Notes under the pieces: generated by a model
Database searches by the model: none
The model's input: the letters and a program-made list of their open reading frames with translations, nothing else
What the model was told of the DNA's origin: nothing
Position numbers and translations under genes: made by a program
Assembly (NCBI GenBank): GCA_037389465.1
Contig: JAZARR010000230.1
Span: 4,141,501 to 4,205,500 of the forward strand
DNA from: Baylisascaris procyonis
Taxonomy: Eukaryota > Nematoda > Chromadorea > Rhabditida > Ascarididae
Direction of reading: 5' to 3'
DNA: 64,000 bases
Part shown: piece by piece, positions 25,580-38,228 of the stretch
How the letters are laid out: every line of letters starts with the position of its first letter
Position numbering within the stretch: position 1 is the first letter of the stretch

Positions 25580-28500
25580 GTTTTGGTCGTCAGCCGCTGA
25601 GGCAAAACAGCCGACGAGGGACAGAAACGTTCGAAACTGGTCAAGCGGGCCGCGCGCGTGCGGCGCAACCACTCGCAAAACTGGTTTTTGCCCCCCTACC
25701 GCCTATAATAATAATCGTCACACGTTTTTGTGCGGGCTCAACTTGTCTACTCTCGCTTTAAGGTGCGAATCTGATGAACCGCCCGATCCATCCTTGCTTT
25801 GATCCATGCCGCTGTACCCATGCTACAAACTTGCCGCAGGCAGGATGCCTTTCCGTCGGGTGCATATAAGGACCAGTGCAAGGCTTCTGGCTAGCTGCCA
25901 GTCGACTAGCTGCACTTGGCAACTTGTTTTCATCTCAGAAAAGCAAACACTCGCTTAGCTGTAAAGCAACCGCTTTTCACATTTCTAGCTGGGACGTTCG
26001 CTTCACGGTACGTATAGCCGTGCAATGGTGATGAGCGGTTGCTTGCGCAAAAATGCCATTGTTTAAATGGCTGAACAGATGCAGCTAAGACTGCATTAAT
26101 AATAATAATAATATTCAAGTAGAAGGTTCGCTGGGTATCTAAAAGAGATTGAAAAAGGGTGTGGGAGGGGTTCTCCGAATGAAACCAGTCATACCGTCAC
26201 AGCCAATGATTGGGAGGAAATCTTCAAATTTTAATCAACCTTTCAGAAGGTTTTAATTTTCCTCCACTGAGAAACTCCCACAAATAATAGTATTTTTCTT
26301 TATTTCCCTATAAAACTTCAATTCTTCTGCAATTGAATTCTTTTTCAAGTTATCGATGCTAACATTCACCTCCTCTCCATGTTCCACTATTTTAGGTATC
26401 ATCATGAAAACATTGGCTGGTCGATGACTGCGTAGAAATCAAGTGGCATGTCAAAACATTCAAAACGCCTACTTTAAAAGCAATTTTTTGAAGGAAGTAA
26501 TTTTAGAAATGAGTGAAACATATTGCACAAATGGCTTATCGGTTTTTAAGGTTTTTCTGAGCAAATATGTTGTGTGTAGCGTTCAAGAAAGTCGTAATCG
26601 ACCTCGAACGATGCACTTTTATGTGAAAGTGTGTGATAACGGGTTTTTTTTTGAGCGTCATTAACATTCAATGGTACCAACGTGAAAAATTCATACGCGA
26701 CGATTGTATAGTGTCTACGTATCCGAACATTGTCACACAACAACACTCTCACTAGCACACACACACAACGAATCTCAAGCAAATAACCTTGAAAAGGTTA
26801 AACATTTTTGTGAAACGCCTTACTCGTATGGTAAAACTTGATTACGCTGCAAATTTTTCTGTTACGCTACCATCAAGAAACATGCGCTTTTTGATCGATG
26901 AATGGAATTTACTTTGAATTGACGTTTCAGTGGAACTACTTTCCTATGGATATCGAATTTGCCGTTGATGATTCAAAGTATCGCTGTTCAACTTCTCAAT
27001 TATTTGCTTCCTTTCACCCCCTTCCGCCCTCAACGCTCCATCTTTCCTTGAATTCAGGATTACTATTGGCGTTCGTATATTAAATGCATGAAGTAGATGG
27101 TTTGTTTTTTCGATGCAGAATTGAATGATAAATGATTAAAATTGAGCAATCTAATAATCAAGCGAACAATATTAGCAATGCCTGATCATTAATGGCTAAA
27201 TGCACAGTAAGCATTCATTCAGCATTGGCATTAAATAATCGATCAACGAATTCGAAACCTACAATTCAATAGGAAATCGTTCGAAAAAGAAGCACTCATA
27301 GCGAGAAGTTTTCATTGTTATTCAAAAGTTTAAAGTTCCTTTTATATTCGAAAGAAATATTTTCGAAAATTTTATGTCCTCAAGAACCTCGATTCACTAA
27401 ATGGTATACTGATCATCATGGAAATTATCGTAAAGTTTCATTTTCACATGGGAATATTTTGTATATCGCATGCGAAAATCGTTTACATTTATCAAATGAT
27501 AAAATGCTCGATTTGAAGTCTGTTTATATGCATAGAGAAAAGGTTAAGTTTATTTTTGAGCAGAGGAAATACGATTGAAAAATTTGGGTAAGTGGAACCT
27601 ATGACACTTTTGTGTAACAAAGCATAAATTTCTGTATCGTTATTTTCAGAAATTTTCAAATTAAATAAAATATTCATCCTCTCAAAAGTGTATTTACACA
27701 AAAGATGATGCACTTACAACGTGGAAGTGAGGAAAATATGCAATAAAACAATGTCTTAAGAAGTCAAATTTTCCCTCAAATGTAAATTTAGTTAATTTAT
27801 GTTCATTTTTATATAATAAATCTGTAGATATTCAATTTCAATGCATAGATAAAATAAATCTGTAGATATTTAATTTCAATGCATAGATAAAATAAATCTG
27901 TAGATATTCAATTTCAATGCATAGACACTTTGCCGAATTGAAGTTCATGTAAATTAATGTGCCAATTGCTTGAGTGTTGAAAAAATTGTAAGGAATAAGA
28001 AAAATTATATCGGCATTTGAAATGCTTTGAAGAAAGTTCAAGAAAAACTTTTGAAAATGTAAAATTTTCTTAGTATTGATGGAACAAGAACGATAGATAA
28101 GTGGAGATATAGCTCCATATAAGGTTTCATTGATAAACGAATAAGAGATGGATTTGCAGTGATATGGATTGACTCACCAAAAAAGATCTCAAGAATCGAT
28201 GAGATTAAAGAAGCAGTGAATTAGGGGAATTGATAATAATGTGATAAAATATTCGTTCGTAATGAGTGCTATTTTGATTTAAGTAAAGTAAAATAAATCT
28301 TCAATTAACAAAGAGTAATTGATTCTATGCCACAAATTTTATAAGCACACATTTGAAATTCAGAGCGTAAATATAGAATTGATAGCACTTTTGAAGTTCA
28401 TTTCAGCATTTCGTTACCCTTGCAACATTACGTCCAATAAAGTTAAGGAATGTTCGTTTAATGAAGGAACCTTCGTCGCTTGTGATTCCCCGATTGCTGG

Positions 28501-29780
28501 GTGGCCGGGAAATGGGAAGGAAAAGGAGAGAACGAATCATCCGGCAATAGAATTGCATAGTTTGACGCTTCAATGTTTCAAATCGGTCTTGAAGTGATAT
28601 CGTGTGTAAACAGCGTTTCGGCTTTATGCCAAAAATTGACCGCCATTGGCATTTTAAACGCACAAAAAATGTTATTTGTTGTTTAAGATTTGTTTGCATA
28701 CTTTTTCTTTTATGGTGGTTTCTGTTGGCTTCATAGGATTGGTGCTGACCATGGTAAAGTTCAAAGTTTGGATAACATTCATAAGCCATTATATGCTATC
28801 GGTATCTCCGTTCATCCATATTCCCATCAATATTGGAGTAGCTGTATGGGATCTGATTAAAATTTAAGACCATAGGGAGGGCTTCAACTATTAAAAAAAA
28901 AAAATTCAAGACATCTATATAGCTTAGTGATTTTACTAGTGTAAATGGCTTATTGGATATCAAACTGTAGCAAAAACCATCATTACAAATTAGCTAACCG
29001 TCATCGTATTTCTACCTTTATATCTTAAATCGATTGTTTCAAACGTCATAATAGAAAAGCGCTCTTGCATTCTACTTCATTAAAATTTCTCTTTTCTATC
29101 ACTGACTTCTGGCAGTTTCAGTTTTCGAGCTGTCTTTGAAAGCACATCTTTGTTGACAAGAAGGTTGAACGATCTTTAAACTTTTTAGCTTAGTATGAAC
29201 CTTCTTATCATTTTCAACTAATCCCTCCTTCTATGTCATGTATCGCCTGTTTTGAGGTATCAAATAATTTTTAGATTGCCTTATACAACAGTCAGCTAAG
29301 TTATCTATGAAAGAATGTCACGTCGATTAGCTCACCTTATTTTCTTTCAACTGTTTTAGTAATGAATTGCTGTGGCACGAGTTGATGTTCCCTAAAAGAT
29401 TTTCATATTTACTAATAACGAATATTTTGAATGTTTACAAATCAATAATTGTATCGGCCGTTGTCTGTGATTTTGGCATTGGATTGCTTTTCATCTGGCA
29501 TATATATGCAAATTACATCCCTAAACCCTCCTCCGTTTCTAAAAATCCAAGAAGCATCGAGCTATAAATCAATATCAAGGCAGTGATAGCGTGATATCTG
29601 CCACCAGAGATTCTTGGCAGTCGAAGCGGAAATTCCTGCGTCAAGAAGATCCTTTACTTATAAACAAATAGTTGCCAAAAGAATTGATAAAAATAATAAC
29701 CAAAAGAGCTGATAAAATAAATCTGGCAATATTGAAAAAATATCTTCAGTAATATATCTAAGAAAGTAACGTGCAATCAC
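25580..29780. other. No supported gene
   Basis: No family is recognisable. The only clear structure is the 38-bp tandem repeat at 27817-27925. A 128-codon minus-strand open frame (28789-28403) has no good splice sites or domain. Small hydrophobic frames near 28.7 and 29.4 kb are probably chance products of T-rich DNA. The left end, next to the GC-rich first exon of the minus-strand gene, may hold its promoter. Confidence 0.45.
27817..27925 (+). repeat. 38-bp tandem repeat, nearly three copies
   Basis: The unit TAAATCTGTAGATATTCAAT (continuing to TTCAATGCATAGATAAAA) begins at 27817, 27855 and 27893. The copies differ at one or two positions and the third is cut short. This is a young minisatellite. 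Confidence 0.92.
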
Positions 29781-29846
29781 TTGTGATATTTGCATCGTTC
29801 GATTAGAATCTCATCGAGTGTTTTGTTGTTTCATTGCAGTGATATT

Positions 29847-31248
29847 ATGCAAATGAACGCTGATAATGTACTGATAAGTTCTCATTGTAGTGATAAAAAA
29901 GAACCGCAAATGTCTGCGAAAAAGCGAAGTCGGGCGAAGGCAGAGGAAGAATTCGAGCCAGGTAGTTGGGAATGCACTGTATGTACTTTTCGTAATCGAG
30001 TCGAAGCGTTCAAATGCGAAATGTGTGATACCAGGTTAGTGATAGTTATGCATGCTAGTTGGCTGAGGCTACCTTATTAACAGAACCGGTATTATTATTG
30101 CATATGGATTTGTATAGTTGGTCGTCAACGGCATCCGCAGCTGATGTTGTTGTTCCTTTCTGAAATCCAGCAGTTCTAAGGGCATTTAATCGAATAAATT
30201 TCAGGAAGGGCACATCAACTCGGAAGCCACGTTTGAATCAGAACGTTGTACAGCATCATACCGTCGTGCAGAACTTCGTTGTGCAACAGAGTCTTGCCGA
30301 AAAACCAAGGTTTCGTTTTGTTTGAGTCTGTGAATGGATGAATAGATAAATGCTTCATGGCAAGAAGCACGCAGTAGAAGTCGTCATAAAACGTTATATA
30401 AACAACTTATTATAGATAATTTCTATCCTTCTGATTTTTGTCTTCTCTAAGGGAATAAAAGGGCGATCGTTACAAAGAATCGTCATTTTCTTTGGAGCCG
30501 AGAAGGTAGCGTACGACAGAAGTTTTTATGTGCTTTAACAGGAGAGACGAAAATAGTATTGGCAGAGCATGTTTTTAGTGCAGTGTCTACCTTTAAAAAC
30601 GGATGGAATATCGTTATCAAAATCCAACAATGCCCATTTATCTCGAGTGATGTGGCTCACGAATGCATCCATCGCTTCATGGATGTAAACTGTTGAAGTC
30701 TGCGATTTAGGCTTAGGTCTTTAAAACAAATGTCTCAAGCATGCATTCATCACGTTTTTAGGCGGAAAATAGGGCGACCTTCAGCAGATTCCCCCTCCAC
30801 GTCACGCCATTCACCTGAAAGCACATCATCGGGCTCGGCGATCACTAAATCGGCACCACGAGGCAAAAGTGCAAATCGAAAGGTTTTGATTCTGTTTTTC
30901 TCTTCCCATTGGTGATATGCAAATTTGAGCTCGTTTTTGTGATTCTTCACTTGACCACCTGGTATATTATCGCACTTATTGCTTAACTTGTGTGTTATGT
31001 CACATTGATTTTACGTACTTCCGCATTTCAAAGAAATATGCTAAGAGTTGTTGAGTACAAATCTGGCATTGGACGATTGCAATGATAGTGATTGATGTGC
31101 CGCTCAAGCTTATGGTCCAGGTCGATTTTTGCAGTGGTATCCAAGATCACACTGGAAACGCTTATAGCTTAATTGAACGAATAGCATATGCGACTGCGAG
31201 TATCATAAATGTTACAGTGAGAGTGAGGGTTTCTACTAATGAAGAATA

Positions 31249-31304
<56 letters not shown>

Positions 31305-31460
31305 TTATTTATTTATTTACTTATTTATTTATTTATTTACTTATTTGTTTATGTTTATGTATATGTACTTGAGTAACATACATGTATGTATTTGTGTACA
31401 TCATATATAAATATTTATAAATATATATAAATATAAATATATAAATATAAATATAAATAA

Positions 31461-31530
<70 letters not shown>

Positions 31531-31924
31531 TCCAGTATATGTATATGTGCACATGCATTATTGCTTGTGCTACCAGCCGTTGAGGTAGTGAGTTTCGTGA
31601 CGCAATAGTTTCTTTGACACAGGTGAACCATAAAAATGATGATGGTGTTTCTGGACGACGTGATGTTTTGCGAGGTGTATTTTTACTCATACTTAAGTAT
31701 TTCAGGTAGTGCCGTTGCGAGATTCGTTAATAATTCGCTCTTCGGCAAAGAAGCACATGATAACTGTCAAGGGTGTGACGGCGTGCATAATAGAGTTCAA
31801 GCCAAGACCCGAAAGCGAGAGCTCAAAGAAGTCGGCCGATTCGAAGCCCATTGCTCTCAAGCCGGCTGACTCAAAACCTATCGCCGTTAAGGGTCATTCT
31901 CCAAAGAAAGAAGCGCCAACTTGA
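29847..31924 (+). CDS. RYBP: RING1- and YY1-binding protein homologue (RYBP/YAF2)
   Basis: RYBP/YAF2 is a subunit of variant Polycomb repressive complex 1; it binds RING1 and ubiquitinated H2A in the nucleus. Four exons fit in phase: 29847-30034, 30205-30309, 30762-30882 and 31706-31924, giving 210 residues (about 228 in human). A RanBP2-type zinc finger, [20 protein letters not shown] (C-x2-C-x10-C-x2-C), is followed by the family signature [16 protein letters not shown] Ser/Pro-rich basic linker leads to the C-terminal RING1-binding strand pair ([18 protein letters not shown]). The tail carries a small internal repeat ([18 protein letters not shown]). A splice acceptor at 29839 just before the start suggests a 5' UTR intron or trans-splicing. 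Intron 3 holds two long AT tracts in inverted arrangement. Confidence 0.92.
31252..31530. repeat. Palindromic pair of AT microsatellites in RYBP intron 3
   Basis: An (AT)n tract (31255-31300) runs into TTTA repeats (31301-31345). After a T/A-rich centre, ATAA-type repeats (31410-31465) run into a second (AT)n tract (31466-31528). The TTTA and ATAA segments are complementary, and the outer ends are TGCATAT and ATATGC, so the whole block can fold on itself. Confidence 0.85.
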
Positions 31925-32129
31925 GTGCTCAACGTATGAGCAGATCATGTTTGTATTTATTGTACTTTATTCATACCTGTATTTATGAGCGATGTGAAAT
32001 ATAATGTACTATTCTTCAAAGAAATCTTAATTATTTAATAAGCTTCATTGCTGTCATTTTTATGCCCTACGGAGGAATTTTTTGCTTCCGATTAAGAACT
32101 TCCCTCGATATAATTATTTCCAATTACTT

Positions 32130-33900
32130 TATTGCAAAAGTGCTCCATCATACTTTCGGCGCTTGACTGCAAAGAAATATTTTTTTGTGATTTGACCGAT
32201 GGAAGCCAAGTGATAAACTGGGTTGAGCAACAGCATTTAATTGTGGCATTGGCAAATTTATTTGCAAGATACCTTGAGAGACGTTTTACGTGCGACAGAA
32301 ACGCTGAAGTGTTTTATAAATATTTTAGCATTAGGATAAAGACGTTCCATACACTCACGTAGCAGTAATTTGTCGGTTACGGATACCCAGCTAAGTGCAG
32401 GATACTTCTAAACTGCTTCCTAAGTATATTTATGGAAGATAACGAAATGTTGCCGGACTTTCATGTACACTAACAAGCATTTGTTGTTGATGTTATAGCT
32501 GGTTCAGTTGTCGGGCTGCTCATGTATAGGTTAACAAGCATACGAGATGGCATCCCATCCTTGTTTCTAAGACATATCGCAGAACTGATTACACGGCCGC
32601 TTACTACGTTTTGTCGGCGTTGCTTATCATGTTTATTTCTCTCCTCTTATTATAAGTGTATGTTCATCTCTCCTTTGATGAAGAAACCCACAATCTCAGG
32701 AAAAGCTATCGCAACAATGGTGTTACTCCCTTCTTTTACAAGGTTTCGCTCTTTGATCGTTTTAGGCGAAGCGATTTTCCAGACTTTGCAAAATTCGGTT
32801 TTGTTTCTTATCGATCTATCACATCTTATTTCTGATTCCAGCGATTGGCTATATACGCCAAATATAAAAGTTCAGACCAAATTGTCCGTGCTGATTATTT
32901 AGGGGCCTTTAATTGGTCCATCACGAAGAGAAGAGCTTCTCCTGAAATAGGAATAGGATAGTGTTGTTGACTCAGAGCATTTTTAAGTGGGCAGAGTTTC
33001 TAACTGAGCATGAGCGATTGTTATTCAATTCGGTGTTCAATTCGTAGTGACATCTCACAAAGATTTTTTTAAATTCAACACTTCTGATAACATTCTAAGT
33101 AGTAGTGGATTCTTTGCTGATAACCTCAAAATTTGTCATTCGCTGCATAATCCTTCCAATAATTTCTTCATTTTACAGAAAGACGTTGATTGCTTTCCCA
33201 GTTGGAATTGTGGTAGTGAAATGTTTTCCATAGTAAATTTCATATGATTCATTTCAGCTTTCAGCATAAACGTTTTCCTAGATTATGAGTTGAGGGTCGT
33301 TCTTCTACAGGTGGCCCACGTGACTGTGATGCTGTATTTGACGCAATGAAGATTCTTTTTGGTTTGCAGGCCAGGTGTATTGAGCCAGTGGCCTTCATTA
33401 CTTACTGCCAGACCATTTTGCAATACCGTACTCATGAATTTTCTTGTATAATATTGTTAGACAGCGTTCAGGAACGCTTCCCTTGTATGCCTTTTCAGAA
33501 GTTTACCGAGTCCATGCTTTCCAACTTACAGTAGTAAATTAAAAGATTTTAACCTGGAATCACTGAAATATCTAAGGCTGAAGATTGAATTAATTCTTTG
33601 TCGTAAAATTCCACACGTATTTTCTAACATTCTGTCAAAAATGTTTCATTTCGTCATCTTCATAATCAGCATGTCAGCTACTAAAAAATCAACATACTCT
33701 GCATGGCTTTCACTTTTATGTTGCACAAGTTCGCAATGAAATTTCTTCCGGTGTCGATAATATATTCATTCAGCTTTCAGATTACTGCACCTATTGCTAT
33801 GTGCTGAATGTTTATCCACTGGACTGTCTCACTGTTCTTTCTTTTTATCATTACTCACGTAGCCTTAATGCTTTTTCACATTCCGGGATGTTGACATAAG
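32130..33900 (+). mobile_element. Decayed non-LTR retrotransposon (CR1/jockey-like)
   Basis: Pieces of a LINE ORF2 appear in order on the plus strand in shifting frames. Near 32300 is AEVFYKYFSIRIKTF, a pre-RT segment. At 32530-32720 is GIPSLFLRHIAELITRPL with PLMKKPTISGK, corresponding to the conserved DGIP...LP..WK...V.P..KK region of LINE reverse transcriptases. At 33110-33180 is GFFADNLKICHSLHN followed by ILQKDVDCF, the FADD active-site block with the second Asp changed to Asn. After 33350 is LLDSVQERF and later RT-distal fragments. Stops and frameshifts are many, so it is inactive. This LINE copy is unrelated in sequence to the fragment at 18.1-18.8 kb. Confidence 0.75.
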
Positions 33901-33904
33901 TGGG

Positions 33905-36900
33905 ACGTCGATTTATTAATCGAATCGGCTTTCTTGCTTTCCGGAAAGGAATGTAAAAATGTAATTTCTTCCGGTTAGCCCAAAAGTTGCATAGATTAGG
34001 TTATTAGCGGCCTAACCTGACAATCCAATCTGGCAGTAATTTCCGCAATTCTGATCTCGCGATAATTTTCCCCAATTCTTTTCACAAATTTCTATTGCAT
34101 TTTCCTTATTCAACTCCCAGTTCCACCAAGTTAGAAAATTTTATTTTTTTGTTCAAAGTGCAAGTACTTCCGTTCAAAAAATGTTTTGCATGTGGCCTTT
34201 GATAGGTTCATATGTAAATAGAGCAATCTTCTTTGATCACATAATATCTTTTACGTAACACATAAGTTTAAAATGTTTTATCTATGTCGTCTTGTTTATG
34301 CGAAACGATCGTAAAATTTTTTCAATGATAGCAACAAATAGGAGTAGGTAAGATTTCTTACAGCTGAGTGCATTTTGTACTGAAAGCTTTAGCTAAAAAA
34401 TTGGAACCGAATAATAAGTGGCTGCTGAATAAACACCCTTTTAACAGAGGGAATTTTTGAAACATTTTTTTCAAGCTGCCAACAGCACAAAAGCTCATTT
34501 CGACCCCTTTAGTAGTCATGATTTTGCTTCCAGGGCAATGTTTTCATATATGTATATAATTAATGAAACGGGAGATGTGTGGTGGTCCACATAAAATGTT
34601 GTTGTGGGTCATTGTCATATATTATTTCGACTATTCTCATCGTTATCTATCATTTCCGAGTTCACTCTCTGATGGCTTTGTTTGTTTTGTTTTTGTAGAA
34701 CTTAATATAATTTCAAGTATATAATATACATGGCCAAATAACTATGTTACATAATCGTTATATATATGCATATTGGGTGTTGTATAGTTTTGAATTTTTC
34801 TGCGTTCTGAATACTATAATTGAACATAGGTTCCACATTACGAAACCTATAATATACGTGATCCACTGTGATTAAGCAAGTTGCAAATAGGATAGTGCTC
34901 ATTGTGTTTGGCTGATTTAATTGAGAGTTGCAAAAGCAGTGCTTTTCGAATTGCAGCTTCGACTGATATATGCAAGTTCCGTAGAATTTTTCATTTTCTA
35001 ACGGCATTTTAAAAGTTGTTTTGTTTACGTATATGAAAATACCTCACTGGGCATATTAAATGCGATAATATTTTGAAAAATGCATGCATAGCTTTATTGT
35101 AGAATTGCAGAAAAAGACTGCAAGATTATGCAGCTTATCTGATTGATAGTTTTGGAGGATTCTCTGATTGTCGGAATGAGTGTCGATCTATGCAACCATC
35201 TGCCTAAGTTCGATACTGTGGTATATATTTTTGCGCCATCTATATTCAATTGTTTCATTTGTGCGGTGTTTTCGACACGTTCTCTAAATACCTCAATGTC
35301 GAATATCGCGCTTATGTTGTTTATATGTTTGATTCCTCTCTTCGTTAATCTCCCATAACTTTCATTTATTCATTATTCAATTACCATTCGATTCATAAAA
35401 ATTGAACGGTCGTTTTCTATTCAATGTCAGAAAGGCTGGCAAGTAAAAACGTTTGCAAGAAATTTACCACTTTGCACTAAATTGAAACATTTGGAAGAAA
35501 ACGACGATGAAATATTTGTATTGAAAAGAGTTCGCTTGAAATGTAATACCATTTGTGGTCTTTGATTGTTTTACCACGCTAACCGAATAATAAAGAAATG
35601 TTTTTCTGCACCATATCTAAGGCATAAGCGAACGCTTATACAAAATAATTTTACCCGAAATTAGATACCTTACAAAACAGATTAGCTATATACATCGTTC
35701 ATAAGCGTTCCCATGACCAAATTTTCATTTCAAATTTGTGGAATGCACACGTGCGGTCGTTCGATGGTTGCAATATTTTACGCTCTTCTCATTGTCATTT
35801 TTCATACAGAGCGGTCGAGACTAAGTGATGGTGTCCCTGCTCATATTGAAACTGGAAGAGGATTGATCGCGACCACTCTTAATCCGGAGTTGGCTAACTG
35901 TGCATTGGCTAGATTGTGTAGATGGTGCATCTAGTTGGCGAAGAGCGAGCTTCAGCTCAGCTCATGCCTGGTGGATGTATCGGATCACATTTGATATGGA
36001 CGCAAAACGAAAATGCTTTTGTTAATGGACTTATTTTGTGTTCGGATGTTGTTAATTTCTATATCCCCACTCATTATGCACCGAGGTACAAGTCATTATC
36101 ACCATCGTTTAAATCCTGACTCTACAAGAGATCTCCACCATAGGATATTTCTTGATTAACAGTTTCACCGTAACAATCTTCCTCTTTCGTTCGAATGAAC
36201 TCAGAGCGGCAGCGATTTCAGCTTGGTGAAGATGCGCTGTACAATTGAACGTGAGGTGTTCATGCTTCTGCCCATTGCTGTCTCAACAATAATGGCTTAG
36301 TACCAAATCACTCAAGTCAAACAAATGCTTGCATAGGATATTTTCACTTCTTTCATGTCAGTAGGTCAACGATCAGGCACTGAGGAAAAGAATTTGGCGA
36401 TTCAGCTCGTGTTCATGGTGTATCGTTTTTCGAGGCGTTAAAACGATTACGGTCAGATTTGGCGAAGAGTCGTCTTCCGAACAGAACCAATCCATCCCCA
36501 GCGAAACGAGGGGGGTGGAGACGAGGGTGTGGGAGGTGAAAGCGGGAAGAAGGAGTGAAAAGGAAGAAGTGCTGTACTAACCTGTTCTTCTCGATGATGA
36601 GCCGTGTCTCGGTTTACGCTTTGAAACAGAAATTCGTCAGCTATAATCGAGAAATTCATCAGCTTATAAATGAGGTTCATCTGCTAAATTGTACAAATGA
36701 TACTGTCGCCAGCCTGACGAACGCTGTCATATTTATATGCATTAATGGCGTGACTGTAGTCTCAAATGTCAGCAAAAGTTTGCTATTACAGATAGGAACA
36801 CCTGATTTTTTAATGTTACGGTGGTTTTAATTGTGCGCTTACTGTGAATGTTTTCATTTTCTTGCAGTTATAATCGGATTTTCCGATTTCGGACATGATC

Positions 36901-38220
36901 TTGGTCTTAGATAGTGATTACTGCTTCAATTTTTCCAATTATTTAATCATAAACAAACGGCAATAATTTATTCCCTTATACGAATGATGATTTCATTTTA
37001 AAAAACGTGCGATGAAAATAGATTGTATCAATGAGGGAATCATTTATCAACAACGCATAAACATGATCTTTGTTCTTTACCTATAGTAGCATTTAGTAAA
37101 GGTATTACAGTGGAGGAAGTGGTATTAACCCTTATTAAATTAGTGTACCTTTATTATAGTGATTCGCCACTAGTGTTATGTTGATGTAGTTATGTTGATA
37201 TGGTGACGTAAGAGCATCACCTTTGCGATTGTTGCTATAGCATTCGAACAACCGATTTCGATTACACACATATTGCCCAGCAGACGTTATTACCACTTTT
37301 CACTCATCGATACTTCGCACTCGCAGTTGTTTTCGAGGCAACGAGTGCAAAGGTGCACATATTCTTTGTATTTTTATTTGAAATTGCTGAAAAAAACTGC
37401 TGCTTTCGTTCCTTTAATTTCTGTAATATTTGTTTATTAATGAAAAAAGTAGTAATGTGTTGTCATGTTATGTAGGAAGTATTTGATATTTTTACTTTGA
37501 GCTTGTCAATTTTTTTATTGTTACATACAAGATTCATACAAGTCAGCGTTTATAATAGATTAATTTACTTTGCACTAGATTGATTTACTGGATAAGATAG
37601 CCCTATCAGTATTATTCTGCACATCTTGCTTACCAGTATGGAATTCAGGATGTTATCATAAATGCAGTCCCTATATTTCCGCATGTAGGCGATTTTCTTA
37701 TAGTTATAGGAAGATGTCATTTTTCGATGCATTAGATGAAGCATTAGGTGAAATATATTCAGTATACATTTCGCTTTGACTTTTTTTCGCGTTCCTCTGG
37801 AAAGTATCCCACGTTTATGTGCTGAAATATTCGCCTAGGGTATTTTTCACTCAAAAATGATATTTTCCAGACTATATTTAATTGAATAAATGAAGCAAAT
37901 TTTGCAGAATGAGACCTCACTTTCATTAATCAAAATTATGACCGTTGATTCCATAGAAATGGCCTCAAAAATGTTTCCACTTTTGGAAAGTTCCCGCGAA
38001 CTTCAAAATTTAACTTTTTTGTGATAAAGGACTAATCATGAATTTTGCTCTCATAACATAACCAAGAGAGTACTTTCATTTACAAAGTAGCATTTCAAAC
38101 TTACGAAAAACTTCGGTATTTCGTTAAAAAAATGCTACTTGCATAGTAAATGACATATTTAAATTTTGGATCGTTTAAAATACTTCAATTGTAGGTTTAG
38201 AAAGAAGAAGAAAGGAAAAC
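33905..38220. other. No supported gene
   Basis: AT-rich DNA with no recognisable exon. The minus strand near 36250-36310 reads GRSMNTSRSIVQRIF, faintly like the helix-turn-helix of a Tc1/mariner transposase, but with no catalytic region. Between 36480 and 36560 there is a purine-rich, G-rich patch. The end of this stretch should contain the ACOT9 promoter. Confidence 0.4.
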
Positions 38221-38228
38221 AAGTGAAA

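Noticed and set aside
28403..28789. 128-codon minus-strand open frame
   Set aside because: Basic, low-confidence sequence with no family, no signal and no splice sites; one such frame is expected by chance.
31333..31690. Open frames made of repeated YI residues
   Set aside because: They are translations of the (TA)n microsatellite.
36250..36310. Minus-strand helix-turn-helix-like sequence resembling a Tc1/mariner transposase
   Set aside because: Only about 20 residues match loosely, there is no DDE/D region and no terminal inverted repeats were seen.
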